A DNA stretch of 38,302 nucleotides from CAZJJZ01 sp964546505 (GTDB lineage: Bacteria > Patescibacteriota > Gracilibacteria > UBA1369), in assembly GCA_964546505.1 (NCBI GenBank), contig CAZJJZ010000012.1:1-38302 (forward strand). The letters run 5' to 3'. Both the position numbers and the translations under genes were made by a program. The notes below the pieces were generated by a model. It was not told the origin of the DNA. It saw only the letters and a program-made list of their open reading frames with translations, and did no database searches. Within the stretch, counting starts at the first letter, position 1. Each line of letters begins with the position of its first letter. Below are positions 9,343 to 18,788 of the stretch, piece after piece.

Positions 9343-9370
9343 ATCTTAAAAGAAGTTTACAGTTTGTCAA
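9343..9370 (-). promoter_or_regulatory. Sigma-70-type promoter of the G+C-rich gene
   Basis: On the minus strand a perfect TTGACA (9365-9370) is followed by a 16-base spacer and TAAGAT (9343-9348, 4/6). The predicted start near 9336 gives a leader of about 45 bases before the ATG at 9291. Confidence 0.6.
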
Positions 9371-9409
9371 GCACCCAGCCCGTATTGAAGCCATTTTGTC
9401 AGTAAAATG

Positions 9410-10146
9410 TTAATCGTCCGAATCTGTACTTTGGGACTCTCTGGCAGCTCTTTCCCGTTCCAGTTCCTGTTCACTTTTTCTAAAACCACTCATACCGATA
9501 AGGCTATTTTGTCTTTTGATGATGATTTTAGCTAATTGAGGCTTGATAGACTCATTAGTTGCCAATTCAGCAAAGAGAGAGCGAAGTTTCATTTCCGTTT
9601 CTTGTCCAAGGTAAACATCATCTGACGGCGTGAAAACTTGATCGGTGAGCGTGAGCAATTCGGGCTTGTTACAGACTTCAGCTAAATCTTTCAATACCCC
9701 GATGACAAAAGCACGTGAACTTCTGGCAAACTCAATGATTTTAGTTTTACCATCCACTTCTGAAGTATCATTGTAATCTGAAGCAGAGAATGTGATGTAG
9801 CCACGATTTTTGCCTTTTTCCATACGACCATCCAAATAACTGTCAAAAGTGATAAAGGTAGTGATCATGTTGATTAAAGGTCCGATTTCTTTATTCAGAG
9901 CTTCAGGGGAGTTGGCAACACTTAACTTGGCAGCTTTATACTTCATTTGATCATTGAGACCGGCGTGCATACAACGGATGCTTTCATTACTATATTCACC
10001 AAAAGAGTTGAGCAGTGACTTAATACGATTACTTTCTTTGATAAGCGGACCATAATACTGATATTGTTTGCGGTCATGACTAGTAGCTTTTTCAGATGCT
10101 TTTTTGGAAACTTTGGGAGTTTCGTACATCTTTTCGTAAACCCAGT
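9410..10146 (-). CDS. C-terminal part of the very large operon protein (third fragment)
   Basis: An open frame enters from the gap at 10147-10184 reading WVYEKMYETPKV and runs to a stop at 9410. The ATG at 10129 is internal, not a start, because the frame is open up to the gap. The fragment is about 245 residues, soluble and mostly helical. It ends in a charged tail rich in Glu, Arg, Ser and Asp. I recognise no domain. The upstream fragment at 10185-11114 stops making sense exactly at the gap, and its natural continuation lies in this frame, so I infer one gene from 13135 to 9410 whose gap lengths are wrong. If that holds, this is the last gene of the operon. Confidence 0.7.
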
Positions 10147-10184
10147 NNNNNNNNNNNNNNNNNNNNNNNNNNNNNNNNNNNNNN

Positions 10185-11114
10185 TAATGCCTTCGCCTTT
10201 AGGGGCAGTCAGGTTTAAGTGTTGAGAAAACTCTTGGTAAATGCGCTCGAAGTCTCGTTGAGTGATTCTACCCTTAACCTGCTCATTGGTGGTAGGATCG
10301 ATGATGGGTTTACCTTCACGATCAAACTGTGGGAAATTACTGGTATTAAAGTACTCCAAAATGATATCATAGCCTTTCAAATCGTTAATGGCGGTTTTGA
10401 AACGAGTGAACTCCAGAAGTGATTTACCATTTTTATTCTTTGCCCCAAAAGCCATCACGAAGAAGAGAACCGTTTGATCGGTGGTAAAATCACGATCTCT
10501 GATAGCTTGAAACAAAACTCCTTCAAACTCACCTTCGTTTAAGCCTACTCCATTTATGTGATCATAGAGCATTCCTTGCAGATTTTTCATCAAACCTCCA
10601 GTTTCATACTCCATGCGAGTTTTGAGATCTTTGCCTCTACCCACCGCTTTGTTGAAACTGGCCAGATTATTCTCGGATATTTTTTCGTAAAAGCCTTTGC
10701 CAAAGCGTGGATCATCTTCCAGGCGATATTTGATTTGTTCATTAATGGTGGTAATTCCGCCGATGTGTTCACCCAAAATCACCGGCTTTTTCTCATCGGT
10801 AACGTCACGTGTTTTTTTAGCGTAAACGGTTGGTAGAAGCCATTTTTGCAAAGCAGCGACCAGCTTCTCATCATCAGTGAAACGCAAAACTCCTTTATCA
10901 GCGGCCTTTTCCAAGGCAGCTTTGAATTGATAAATATTGGCAGGATTATATATTATTTCCAGTATCTTGGAGCCAGACAGATTTTGATTGTCTATTTCTT
11001 TACCATATTCTTCTACTTGGCTTTTGATGAAAGCGGCCTCCTTTTCTGCACGCAAATCCTTACTCACCAAGCCATACACCCCAGACATTGATCCTTCCAC
11101 CGTCTTGATTTTAT
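10185..11114 (-). CDS. Middle part of the very large operon protein (second fragment)
   Basis: An open frame of about 310 codons bounded by two assembly gaps (11115-11201 and 10147-10184). The start codon at 11235 implied by reading through the first gap is out of frame with the N-terminal fragment and gives an implausible MRTPRIF start, so I do not accept it. The sequence is soluble and mixed, with segments such as AALQKWLLPTVYAKKT, LEDDPRFGKGFYEKI and GVLFQAIRDRDFTTDQTVLF. No known motif was found. It most likely joins the fragments on either side into a protein of roughly 1,230 residues. Two adjacent genes with a boundary hidden in the gap cannot be excluded. Confidence 0.65.
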
Positions 11115-11201
11115 NNNNNNNNNNNNNNNNNNNNNNNNNNNNNNNNNNNNNNNNNNNNNNNNNNNNNNNNNNNNNNNNNNNNNNNNNNNNNNNNNNNNNN
11201 N

Positions 11202-13135
11202 GTTGTTGATTGGTAAAAATTCTTGGCGTCCTCAAAGGTTTTGCCTGCAGCTCCTTGAATCCATTTAATCAAGCCAGGCTTAGCCGCACCAGCTGGCACT
11301 GCTGCTAGAGGTGGACGAATGCGGTCCAAAAAGGTCGAGGCGGGAGCGTCATGACTGCCGGGTACTTTGGTGGGGGCGCTGCCGCTGGGCGGCAGCGCGG
11401 CTTCGTCTGAATTGGCCACTTCGATATCATTATTTTTGACATAGCGTAAAAACTCAGTAGGTGTAAAAGTATCACCTAAATGATTGACGATTTGGCCGTC
11501 TTTAACCTCAACAATATCCATGCGATTATCCGGATCCGGCCGATTATTCAACACCAATTTGATTGGCTTACTCCCATTGATATTGATGGGCGGCCGCCTT
11601 TCGTGTTCTTCCGGTCGCAAATCATTCATTTTTTGCTGATGTGTTTCCAAACTGTTTTGTAAATCAGCCAAATCGAATAATTGGGGTAAGACCTGCGCCT
11701 TACGGTACCAACGAGCAAATTCTCCAAAACTCAATTTAGCTTTAGTGCGATCGCTACGCAGTCCTTCCGCAGGATTGGCAGGATCGAGCAATACCGGTGG
11801 GTCAAGGGTGATTCCTTCCCCATCCAAAGAGCTAATTTTGGTGGTTTGGGTGAGGTCTTCAGCCGCTCCGTTCCCCCGGGTAACTTTTTGCGTATATTCC
11901 AAAATCAAACCTGGCTCCAAAGGTTTGGGACAATCAATTTTCCCCATCAGAGCAGATAAATCAGTAACTTTTTCATTAAAATTTCCACTTACCACCAAAC
12001 GCAAAAACGCCTGGGCTGACATGGTCATCAATTGCGGTTCGGCATCAGGAGCATTGCGCATTTCAAAGACGATGTAGGGCATGTGGGGTGCAGAGGGATC
12101 ATGTTCCAGTACTTTCTGCTGTTTACCGTTTTTGGTTATGGTGTGAACTGGATTGAAATTAACTTCTTGTATATTGATTGTCCTGGTGATATTGGGACTA
12201 TTTGGGTCAAAGGCATCGGCTTTGGCCGTTGCTTCCAGCACAGTGCCGGCTTTCAAATCCACACCGGTAAGACTTTCCCATTGATGCAAAGTGAAAGCTT
12301 TACCGATTTTTTTGTCAATATGCCTCTCCAAATCCCGAAAATAGTTCTCCGCCGCGGCCACCAGTTGATTGTATTGACTTTCTTTTTGTGTAAAGCGCTC
12401 CACCAAGTCATCATGACGCAACACTAATTGCCGAAGACGTTCATGCAGTTGCGGGTTGATGTTTTGCAATTTTTGAATGAATTGACGACGGTTCTGGACT
12501 ATTTGTTCCTCGGTTTTGGGGCCGATTTGCTGCAGATGACTCGCTTGCTTGGCAGTTATTTTGTTTTCGGTACGTAATCTTTGTACAATTGTGGGTAATT
12601 GATCCGCAGTACAGCGTTGTAATTGCAATAAATCGTCCGGTGCTAAATCGGTGATTTGCTCGTTATTTCGATTTAGAGAGTTGAGTGAGCGGGCGTATCT
12701 GTGATAAGGTTCGGCGTTGTATTGGCTGTAGAAAGCGAAAAACTCCTCACGATCAAAGGCTGGATGACCTTGCGCATCTTTTAAATGACGCAATTCACTA
12801 AAAAGTTGTTTTTCCTCCTGCGCGGTTTCAGTAAACTCCTGAAAGAGAGGCTCAAATTCAGCCTTAAAAGCACTTAAACGCTGTTGCACTTCTTCTCCAT
12901 CCAGCACTCCACCACCCAAATGCGCAGACAAATTTTCGGTAAAACCGGTGATACCTTGCAAATCAGCTTTTAAACCGGAAAGAATGGACGGTAATTGATT
13001 GTCTTCTTCAGCGGCACGTTGATTCCGAGCGGCTTGTTCTGCCGCTTCTCTGGCACGAGCTTGCTCAGCAGCGGCTTGCGCCTCTTGTTGCTGCTCTTCA
13101 TCATCTTCATCGAAAATGTTGGGGTCGAAGTTCAT
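11202..13135 (-). CDS. N-terminal part of a very large protein with repeated beta-type units
   Basis: Starts at an ATG at 13135, 37 bases after the TrbL-like gene. Residues 1-45 are an acidic then Ala/Gln/Arg-rich helix; residues 50-280 are helical and coiled-coil-like. From about 290, three related units follow (about 294-390, 405-482 and 515-573). Each combines a GxxLEYT/IKLVLN-type strand, a hydrophobic strand ending in a turn (ISSLDGEGITL, IVEVKDGQIV) and a closing helix (FGEFARWYRK, PTEFLRYVKN, SAQAFLRLVV). A Pro/Ala-rich linker follows from about 575. There is no signal peptide or membrane segment, so it is probably cytoplasmic. I do not recognise the family. It reads into the gap at 11115-11201 in a frame different from the next fragment, so the gap length is probably wrong. 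Confidence 0.8.
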
Positions 13136-13172
13136 GTCTTATTTATAATGCTTATTGGGGTTTTGTAAAGGG

Positions 13173-15215
13173 TTAGGGGCTGGGGGGAGTACTGTTTCTT
13201 GCTTTTTCAAGATCTTGCTCAGCCGTGATTAGCGCAGCTCTGGCGGCGCTTATAGCCGCCTCCTTTCCTTCGTCAACTGCCGTTTTAAGTTTATTTGCTG
13301 CTTGTTCAAGGTTTCCCGCAGCTAATGTTACTTTTTGAACATTACTTTTTCTCGCTTCTTTAGCTTTACTTAGTGCACTTTCGGCCATTTCTAGCGCATG
13401 CTTATTCTCAGCACTTGGTATCTTCGCCTCTCTGATAAATGATTGGAATTGATCTGGACTAATTTCTCCTTTTTCTAATCTATCCAGGAAAGGTCCCCAT
13501 TCTAGGTTAGTTGCACTCTTAGCAGCTCCTTTGAATGCACTAGTCATTTTTGGATCATTTCTGAGTTTGGCAGCAATTTTGGAACCCCATTCAGTTTTAT
13601 TGCTATAATTGTAACTGGAAGCAATTTCACTTAGCGCTTGCTTCATCTTATCCACTCCACCTGTCTTAACTTGACTTAAAACTTCCTCAGCTGCAGCTGA
13701 AGTATTCCCATAAAGTTTTTGGTATTCCGTTTTTTGGCTACTGATATACTGTTCCGGCTTGTTCAAAGCCGCTCCAAGCGCTGCCACACCCACTTGCTTT
13801 CCGCCGGCTACCGGGATAATCGGGGCATATAGCGGTGTTTTGGCTAAATCCGTACCGAATTTCTCTACCTGACCCAACATATTTTTGATAATTCCGGCAG
13901 CGGCGCCTTTTTCGAAGGCCATTTTGACACCTTTCCAGATAAAGGCTGTCACTCCCAGGCCCACAATGATATCCTGGAAGAGATTCATGGTTGCAGAAAC
14001 TCCGCCCAGTTCACCAACATTGAAGCCCAAAACTGAGCTACCCATTTGAATGTTTTTAAGCGAAGTTACCATGATAACACCCAGACTCAAAACTAGCGCC
14101 AATTTGATTGGCATCAAGGCGTTGTCGATAAAGACCTGACGAATAGATTCATTGCCTTCAGATAAATTCTTGGCTGCGGGTAAGGTCATGCCCAGGAATA
14201 TCAGTGGTGAGGTGGCAATTGCTATCCAAAGCGCTACCACACGGGCCAGTAGAGCGATGAATAGAGCTACAAAGGCAGCCGCGTAAATCACAAAGAACAC
14301 AACAGAATACATAATGCCAATGGTAAGTGTCTTGAGATCTTTAACTTGTTCCACATTCACTTGATCGATTTTGGTTAAATCCATCAATTGGACAGCCAAA
14401 ATCAAGGCGATATTACGTTGGTTGAATCTGGCAAAGAGGTTTTTACCGGATTGAGTGAGTTGGAAGTTCAGCGTTTCGATATTCTGTGGCAAAGTTGAGA
14501 AGTCAACTGGTCCACCTCCAACTTTCTCACAAATTTGATTTAACTGAGTGTTAATGTTTTGACTTTCAGCGGGAGCGGGAGAGGGAGCGGCTGGGGCTGA
14601 GGGTTTTGCAGGCTTAGCAGGAGTAGCACTTTTTGCTGGTGTATATGCTGCCAATTTAGCAAAGCTTTTGCAGAGTTTGTCGCCAAAAGAACCAGGTTGA
14701 TTTTGGTTTAAATCTTGCAAATCCTGACTTAAATTCACAGGGATAGCCAGAATGGCCGTGGTCATCACGTTAGTGATATCCAAAACCACTCGTCCTGCCA
14801 AAAAAGAGAAATTGACAGCAATTAAAGCAATAGCCATTTTGGGCAAAAAAGTCTTGATCAGATAAGCATCTTTGGCCATGCCGGAAATATTGTAAATCGC
14901 TACAAATACCAATGCGATGACCATAATGATATTGGTAAAATCGCGAACCACACTCCAGATACCCAATAAAGTCACACCCATGCCACCGCTAAACAATAAA
15001 TCATTGCTAAAGAGCGCGCCAATGAGCAGCAGGATTGGCCAGAGTAAAATTTGCAGCAGACTCATTACCATACTTAACATTTGAAAGACGGTATTGACCG
15101 TGCTGTTCAAAGTATCAGTGATGGTGGCCGCTAAAGTTATCTGTGGTAGCAAGAGTAGGACAAGCGGTAAGCTGCCAAGTAAGATTTTGTGAATTTTATG
15201 GAGAACACTTTTCAT
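13173..15215 (-). CDS. TrbL/VirB6-like polytopic membrane protein
   Basis: A 680-residue protein. A cleavable-type signal (residues 1-30, ending ITLAA) is followed by membrane segments at about 45-69, 80-110 and 122-158, an exported or loop region at about 160-290 with a Pro/Ala/Lys stretch (193-217), further membrane segments at about 298-345, 366-386 and 412-430, and a helical, charged C-terminal domain of about 240 residues. The paired motif IWSVVRDFTNIIMVI ... FLPKMAIALIAVNFSFLAG resembles VirB6/TrbL-type proteins found near type IV secretion-like loci in Patescibacteria. VirB6 proteins form part of the inner-membrane channel of type IV secretion systems. No VirB4 or VirD4 ATPase is present in the window, so the role here is inferred. 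It is central to a six-member same-strand cluster. Confidence 0.72.
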   Translation of the reverse strand: MKSVLHKIHKILLGSLPLVLLLLPQITLAATITDTLNSTVNTVFQMLSMVMSLLQILLWPILLLIGALFSNDLLFSGGMGVTLLGIWSVVRDFTNIIMVIALVFVAIYNISGMAKDAYLIKTFLPKMAIALIAVNFSFLAGRVVLDITNVMTTAILAIPVNLSQDLQDLNQNQPGSFGDKLCKSFAKLAAYTPAKSATPAKPAKPSAPAAPSPAPAESQNINTQLNQICEKVGGGPVDFSTLPQNIETLNFQLTQSGKNLFARFNQRNIALILAVQLMDLTKIDQVNVEQVKDLKTLTIGIMYSVVFFVIYAAAFVALFIALLARVVALWIAIATSPLIFLGMTLPAAKNLSEGNESIRQVFIDNALMPIKLALVLSLGVIMVTSLKNIQMGSSVLGFNVGELGGVSATMNLFQDIIVGLGVTAFIWKGVKMAFEKGAAAGIIKNMLGQVEKFGTDLAKTPLYAPIIPVAGGKQVGVAALGAALNKPEQYISSQKTEYQKLYGNTSAAAEEVLSQVKTGGVDKMKQALSEIASSYNYSNKTEWGSKIAAKLRNDPKMTSAFKGAAKSATNLEWGPFLDRLEKGEISPDQFQSFIREAKIPSAENKHALEMAESALSKAKEARKSNVQKVTLAAGNLEQAANKLKTAVDEGKEAAISAARAALITAEQDLEKARNSTPPSP

Positions 15216-15229
15216 TTTGATATTGGCAT

Positions 15230-17122
15230 TTATAAAAATAGGTTGGGTGGCATTTGAGCAGGATCCTGACCGGGCAAATACACTAAATAAGTTTCTAAAA
15301 GATAATTGGTAAAGGGTAAGATGTTCTGTTGTATCAGTGAGTGATCAATCAAATTTTGCAGCACTTCTTGATCGCTTTGTGCGGTCAAAGCGGGACTGGG
15401 ATTATTAGGAAAAAGAATAGTCGTAGCAGTGACGCCGCCACTGATCCCACCAAGAGGACCAACTGTCCAAAGCGCAGCTTTGAGTGCAAAACGGTCTTTT
15501 TGGGTTGAGGGAGGTGTAAACGTTGACGAGAGTATTTTTTGGCCGGTAGCGCGGGGATTTGGAGTTTGATATTCTCCGTCTTGTCCTGAGAAAGTCGTGT
15601 TGGCGGGCGTTGGACCGGAAGTATCTGTCCCCTCAGAAGGCCTGGTGGTAATTGATTTTGTTACTCGAGAATTTTGATTAAATGCGGATTTGGCAGCGCT
15701 TTGAGGTTGGCGGATAAATTCGATTGGTCGAATATTAGCAGGAATTAAATTAGCAGTTGCAGTAGCTTGTACTCCAGAACCACTAGTAATTATTGTCTGA
15801 TCCCCGACGCTGGCTGTGCCGGCAGGAAAAACTGCAGAATTCAACGACGCAGGTCTAACTATGACGGGAGATTTGGTGGAAGACTCAGGAACGCGCACTC
15901 CTGTGGGCATTTCGCCTGCCAAATTGGTGGGCGTGCCGGGGGTTTTTGCTAAAACCGCCGGTGAAGATCCTTCCAAGACTCCGAGATTTTGACTATTTAA
16001 CACCACACTTGCTCCCAGGACATTGCCATCTTGCAAAAAAATGCGAATTTTAAAATCTTTTTCAGAATAAGAATCCGGTAAATGAACAGTGACCAGATAA
16101 TATTTTTGGTCGCGTTGGTCATAAATCAGAAAATAACCGTTACCAGCTCCTTTAATACCACCAGAAAGATCCTGATAAACCGATCCAGCTCCAATTGTCC
16201 GCAGTTTTTCTTCGCCGCGGGTAATTTCCAGGGTGTCTATTCCAGAATTATTTAGTTTCAAGGGAGCTATCTCGTGATTACTGGCATCTGAAAGCTGGTG
16301 TTGTACAAACAACAACTGACGATCACCCAAAACTTTAAAAATTTCTTCAAAAGAAACCGACTTGGGACCTTGTTCACCTTCATATTGAGTGAAAATAGTG
16401 GCGTTGTAGGGGAAACATTCGCCATTGGTAGTTAAGGCAATATTTTTGCCCTTTTCGCCAAGTGCAGCTCGGACTTCCGCTTCTGTGCGCAAAAGTCGTA
16501 ATTTCTGAATTTCCTGATGTGTCAGCACTATGCTAAAATTTCCGGAAATGTCCTGAACGAGAATATTCCGACCCAAATCCTGATAGGAATTAGTAATTTT
16601 TTGCTCGGGAGCCGCACTTACTGATGAAGCGGTTTGTGCTTGAATTTTTTGAGCTTCAGAAGCGGCAAAATAACCACCCACCAAACTGACATTTACTTGA
16701 GTCTCCAAAATCGAGGAGAATTGAAAATTTACAGGCTCGGTAGCTGTCATAGCGGTATTTTCCGGCAAGAGCAGCGGCAAGTAGTCCGGATCACAGTTGC
16801 GAGTTAATCTTTGCGCGTTTTGGCGCAACTGATCGAAGAATAACAGCTGTTCTGGTCGATTATCGGCAGTAATCGATGTTTCCACATAATCAGGATTATT
16901 TTCCTTGGAAAAATATACATTGAGTAAATTTCCGGTGGCGGTGTTTTTGGAACTGATTAGTTGCTTAAAATCAGCTTTTTGATGTGAAAAAAGCGCATCC
17001 AAGAGCAGTTTTTTCTCCACACTTAAATCGTTTTTGGGCAAATATGTTTTGGCCTGATCAATGAGAATTTGTTTGACCAGTTTGAGCATTTGCTGCACTG
17101 ATTGTTGGTTTATTTGAGCCAT
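15230..17122 (-). CDS. Large operon protein with a C-terminal membrane segment, unknown
   Basis: A 630-residue protein that I cannot assign. The first 140 residues are hydrophilic and helical. The middle (about 185-375) looks like beta-rich globular domains with segments such as GNFSIVLTHQEIQKLRLL and GNGYFLIYDQRDQKYYLVTV. A Ser/Thr/Pro-rich linker spans about 380-540, and one likely membrane segment lies at about 547-571 (AALWTVGPLGGISGGVTATT). A soluble tail of about 55 residues follows. No N-terminal signal was seen, so most of the protein should be cytoplasmic with a C-terminal anchor. It starts 5 bases after the upstream gene and ends 14 bases before the TrbL-like gene, so translation is probably coupled and the products may form one complex. 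Confidence 0.72.
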   Translation of the reverse strand: MAQINQQSVQQMLKLVKQILIDQAKTYLPKNDLSVEKKLLLDALFSHQKADFKQLISSKNTATGNLLNVYFSKENNPDYVETSITADNRPEQLLFFDQLRQNAQRLTRNCDPDYLPLLLPENTAMTATEPVNFQFSSILETQVNVSLVGGYFAASEAQKIQAQTASSVSAAPEQKITNSYQDLGRNILVQDISGNFSIVLTHQEIQKLRLLRTEAEVRAALGEKGKNIALTTNGECFPYNATIFTQYEGEQGPKSVSFEEIFKVLGDRQLLFVQHQLSDASNHEIAPLKLNNSGIDTLEITRGEEKLRTIGAGSVYQDLSGGIKGAGNGYFLIYDQRDQKYYLVTVHLPDSYSEKDFKIRIFLQDGNVLGASVVLNSQNLGVLEGSSPAVLAKTPGTPTNLAGEMPTGVRVPESSTKSPVIVRPASLNSAVFPAGTASVGDQTIITSGSGVQATATANLIPANIRPIEFIRQPQSAAKSAFNQNSRVTKSITTRPSEGTDTSGPTPANTTFSGQDGEYQTPNPRATGQKILSSTFTPPSTQKDRFALKAALWTVGPLGGISGGVTATTILFPNNPSPALTAQSDQEVLQNLIDHSLIQQNILPFTNYLLETYLVYLPGQDPAQMPPNLFL

Positions 17123-17127
17123 TTAAA

Positions 17128-18309
17128 TTAATTGGTTGCAGGTTTTTCCGGTTGCTCAGTTGCCTTGGGAGCTGTACTGCCCGCAGCTTGTTTCCTTTTA
17201 TCTTCTTCAATTGCCGCTTGTAGATCTAATAGCTGTTTAGTGGTTTTGATTCCTAATCCGTCACAGCCCTCCATAAATTTTTTGACAAAAATAAAAGCAG
17301 TTTGACGTTTTTCCTCATCGGTATTGCCTTCACAGTTGTTGGCTAAAATTTGGAATTTGGCTTTTTGATCTTCAGAAAGGTCTTTGTAGATATCTTCGAG
17401 TGTAAAATCCTGCAATTGATGATTGTTTACCGCATCAATTTTGGACTGAAAAATTTGGAAAACGGTTTGGTGATTTTCCTGGCTGTCTGCCAGTAAAGTG
17501 CGAATTAGAAAGGGATTGCTATCTATCGTATTGATTAAAAGCAATTCGATTTCCCCCCTTGCCTCCTCTCTAATTTTGGGCAATAAATCAGAACCAGTAA
17601 AAAAACGTTTAGCCGCTTCCCAACCTCTTTGTGCAAATTCCGGTGTACCGGCCAGCATCAATGTACCGATAGTAGCTGTAGCAGCTCCCATCGGCCCATA
17701 ACCGGTTTGCATAAATTTTTTCAGTGACTCCACAGGATGAGCTGGATCAAAAACAACCATAGCATTCAAAATCGCTGTTAAGCCGCCAAGTCCGATCATT
17801 CCCAAAGCGGCCATAGTGGTGTTGTCGCTAAAAATACTACCCGCTCCCCTACCTTCATTGGCATGTGCCGTACTAGCCAATAGTTTTTCATATTCTCGGA
17901 TGCCGGCACTAAAATTTCCATTTTCTAAGGCCTGTTTGAGTCGTTGCTGTTCAGCAGGTTTCACCCCTTCCTGGTTTGACAAGGTTTCCGCCTGCTGCAA
18001 AGTTAAAACCTTAGCATAAATCAGAGCATCAACAAAATCTTGAGCTTCTGCCGCTGGTTTGAGCTGATAAAATGCTTTGACCAGCTCTAGACGCTGCTCT
18101 GGTGACATGGCGGCAATCAGCAAGCCACTTTCTGAGGCTTCAAAAAGCTTATTGGCATCGCCTTGTATAGTGCGTAGATCGGCGGGGTGAAGAAAAGAGA
18201 CGATTTTTTGATAGTCTTGAGGTTCTAATGTGGATTTAGCAAGAATCTTCTGCAAAAGAGCCAATTTTTCAGGATTTAATTTCAATATCCACGCCGCTGG
18301 GCAGATCAA
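17128..18309 (-). CDS. Helical operon protein with two hydrophobic segments, unknown
   Basis: About 390 residues, mostly helical. The N-terminal half (LALLQKILAKS, LRTIQGDANKLFEASESGLL) resembles helical-bundle modules. Two hydrophobic segments at about 165-187 (MAALGMIGLGGLTAILNAMVV) and 205-221 could span the membrane as a hairpin. The C-terminal 170 residues are soluble, ending in a Lys/Ala/Thr/Pro tail. The 5' end is uncertain: the frame is open up to the ten-base gap at 18318-18327. The possible starts are TTG at 18309 or TTG at 18285, or the gene could be fused to the preceding one if the gap length is wrong. I favour two genes, with the start near 18285. No known family was recognised. 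Confidence 0.65.
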   Translation of the reverse strand: MICPAAWILKLNPEKLALLQKILAKSTLEPQDYQKIVSFLHPADLRTIQGDANKLFEASESGLLIAAMSPEQRLELVKAFYQLKPAAEAQDFVDALIYAKVLTLQQAETLSNQEGVKPAEQQRLKQALENGNFSAGIREYEKLLASTAHANEGRGAGSIFSDNTTMAALGMIGLGGLTAILNAMVVFDPAHPVESLKKFMQTGYGPMGAATATIGTLMLAGTPEFAQRGWEAAKRFFTGSDLLPKIREEARGEIELLLINTIDSNPFLIRTLLADSQENHQTVFQIFQSKIDAVNNHQLQDFTLEDIYKDLSEDQKAKFQILANNCEGNTDEEKRQTAFIFVKKFMEGCDGLGIKTTKQLLDLQAAIEEDKRKQAAGSTAPKATEQPEKPATN

Positions 18310-18782
18310 GACGCATCNNNNNNNNNNATTTTATCCATTTGTCGGCTGAGCTGGTTCAAAATCTCGATATTTTGATCGGTAATTTTGCCATCTTTTTTGG
18401 CAATATTGACAATGGTTTCAAACTCCAGATGAATATTGGTCATCGCCACAGTGGCTTCCTGCTCCATAATAGCGGCCCTTTGGGCTTTGATTTCATTTTG
18501 TAAAGTTTTATAACGATCCTGATAAGTTTTTTTGGCTTTTTCCACACCCACAACGTATTTATCCACAATTACCGCGGATTTATTAACTGCTAAGCCACCT
18601 TTAACTTCAATGTTGTTTTTGGCATATTCCTGAATTTTGGCCGTAAATTCAGCTGCTTTGTCCTCAATTTTTTGTTCAAAGCTTTTGCCAGCATCAGCAG
18701 AATTTCCAGTTGATTCAGTAGATTTCTGGGCTTCAGGTGGTTGAAAGGCTCCTTTCTCTGGTTGTGTTGGTGCCTGACTCAT
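18269..18782 (-). CDS. Small helical operon protein, 3' end disturbed by a gap
   Basis: A soluble, helical protein of about 170 residues. A disordered Gln/Pro/Ser-rich N-terminus (about 1-35) is followed by a long charged helix region (KSFEQKIEDKAAEFTAKIQEYAK, then VEKAKKTYQDRYKTLQNEIKAQ). The C-terminal part, NIAKKDGKITDQNIEILNQLSRQMDK, looks like a helical hairpin. The reading frame is cut by ten N at 18318-18327. If the true gap is 9 or 12 bases, the protein ends RLDLPSGVDIEIKS at 18269, a natural-looking C-terminus; other gap sizes give a stop at once or a fusion to the next gene. The start lies 6 bases after the stop of the membrane protein upstream. Function unknown. Confidence 0.62.
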
Positions 18783-18788
18783 GTTGTT

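Noticed and set aside
9004..9405. Plus-strand ORF of 133 codons antisense to the G+C-rich gene
   Set aside because: It has low-complexity Gln/Leu content caused by the opposite strand and lacks a promoter or ribosome binding site; the minus-strand gene has all signals.
9943..11235. A 430-codon ORF with a start at 11235
   Set aside because: The start and the last 45 codons arise only from frame changes at the N-runs; the middle portion is kept as a fragment.
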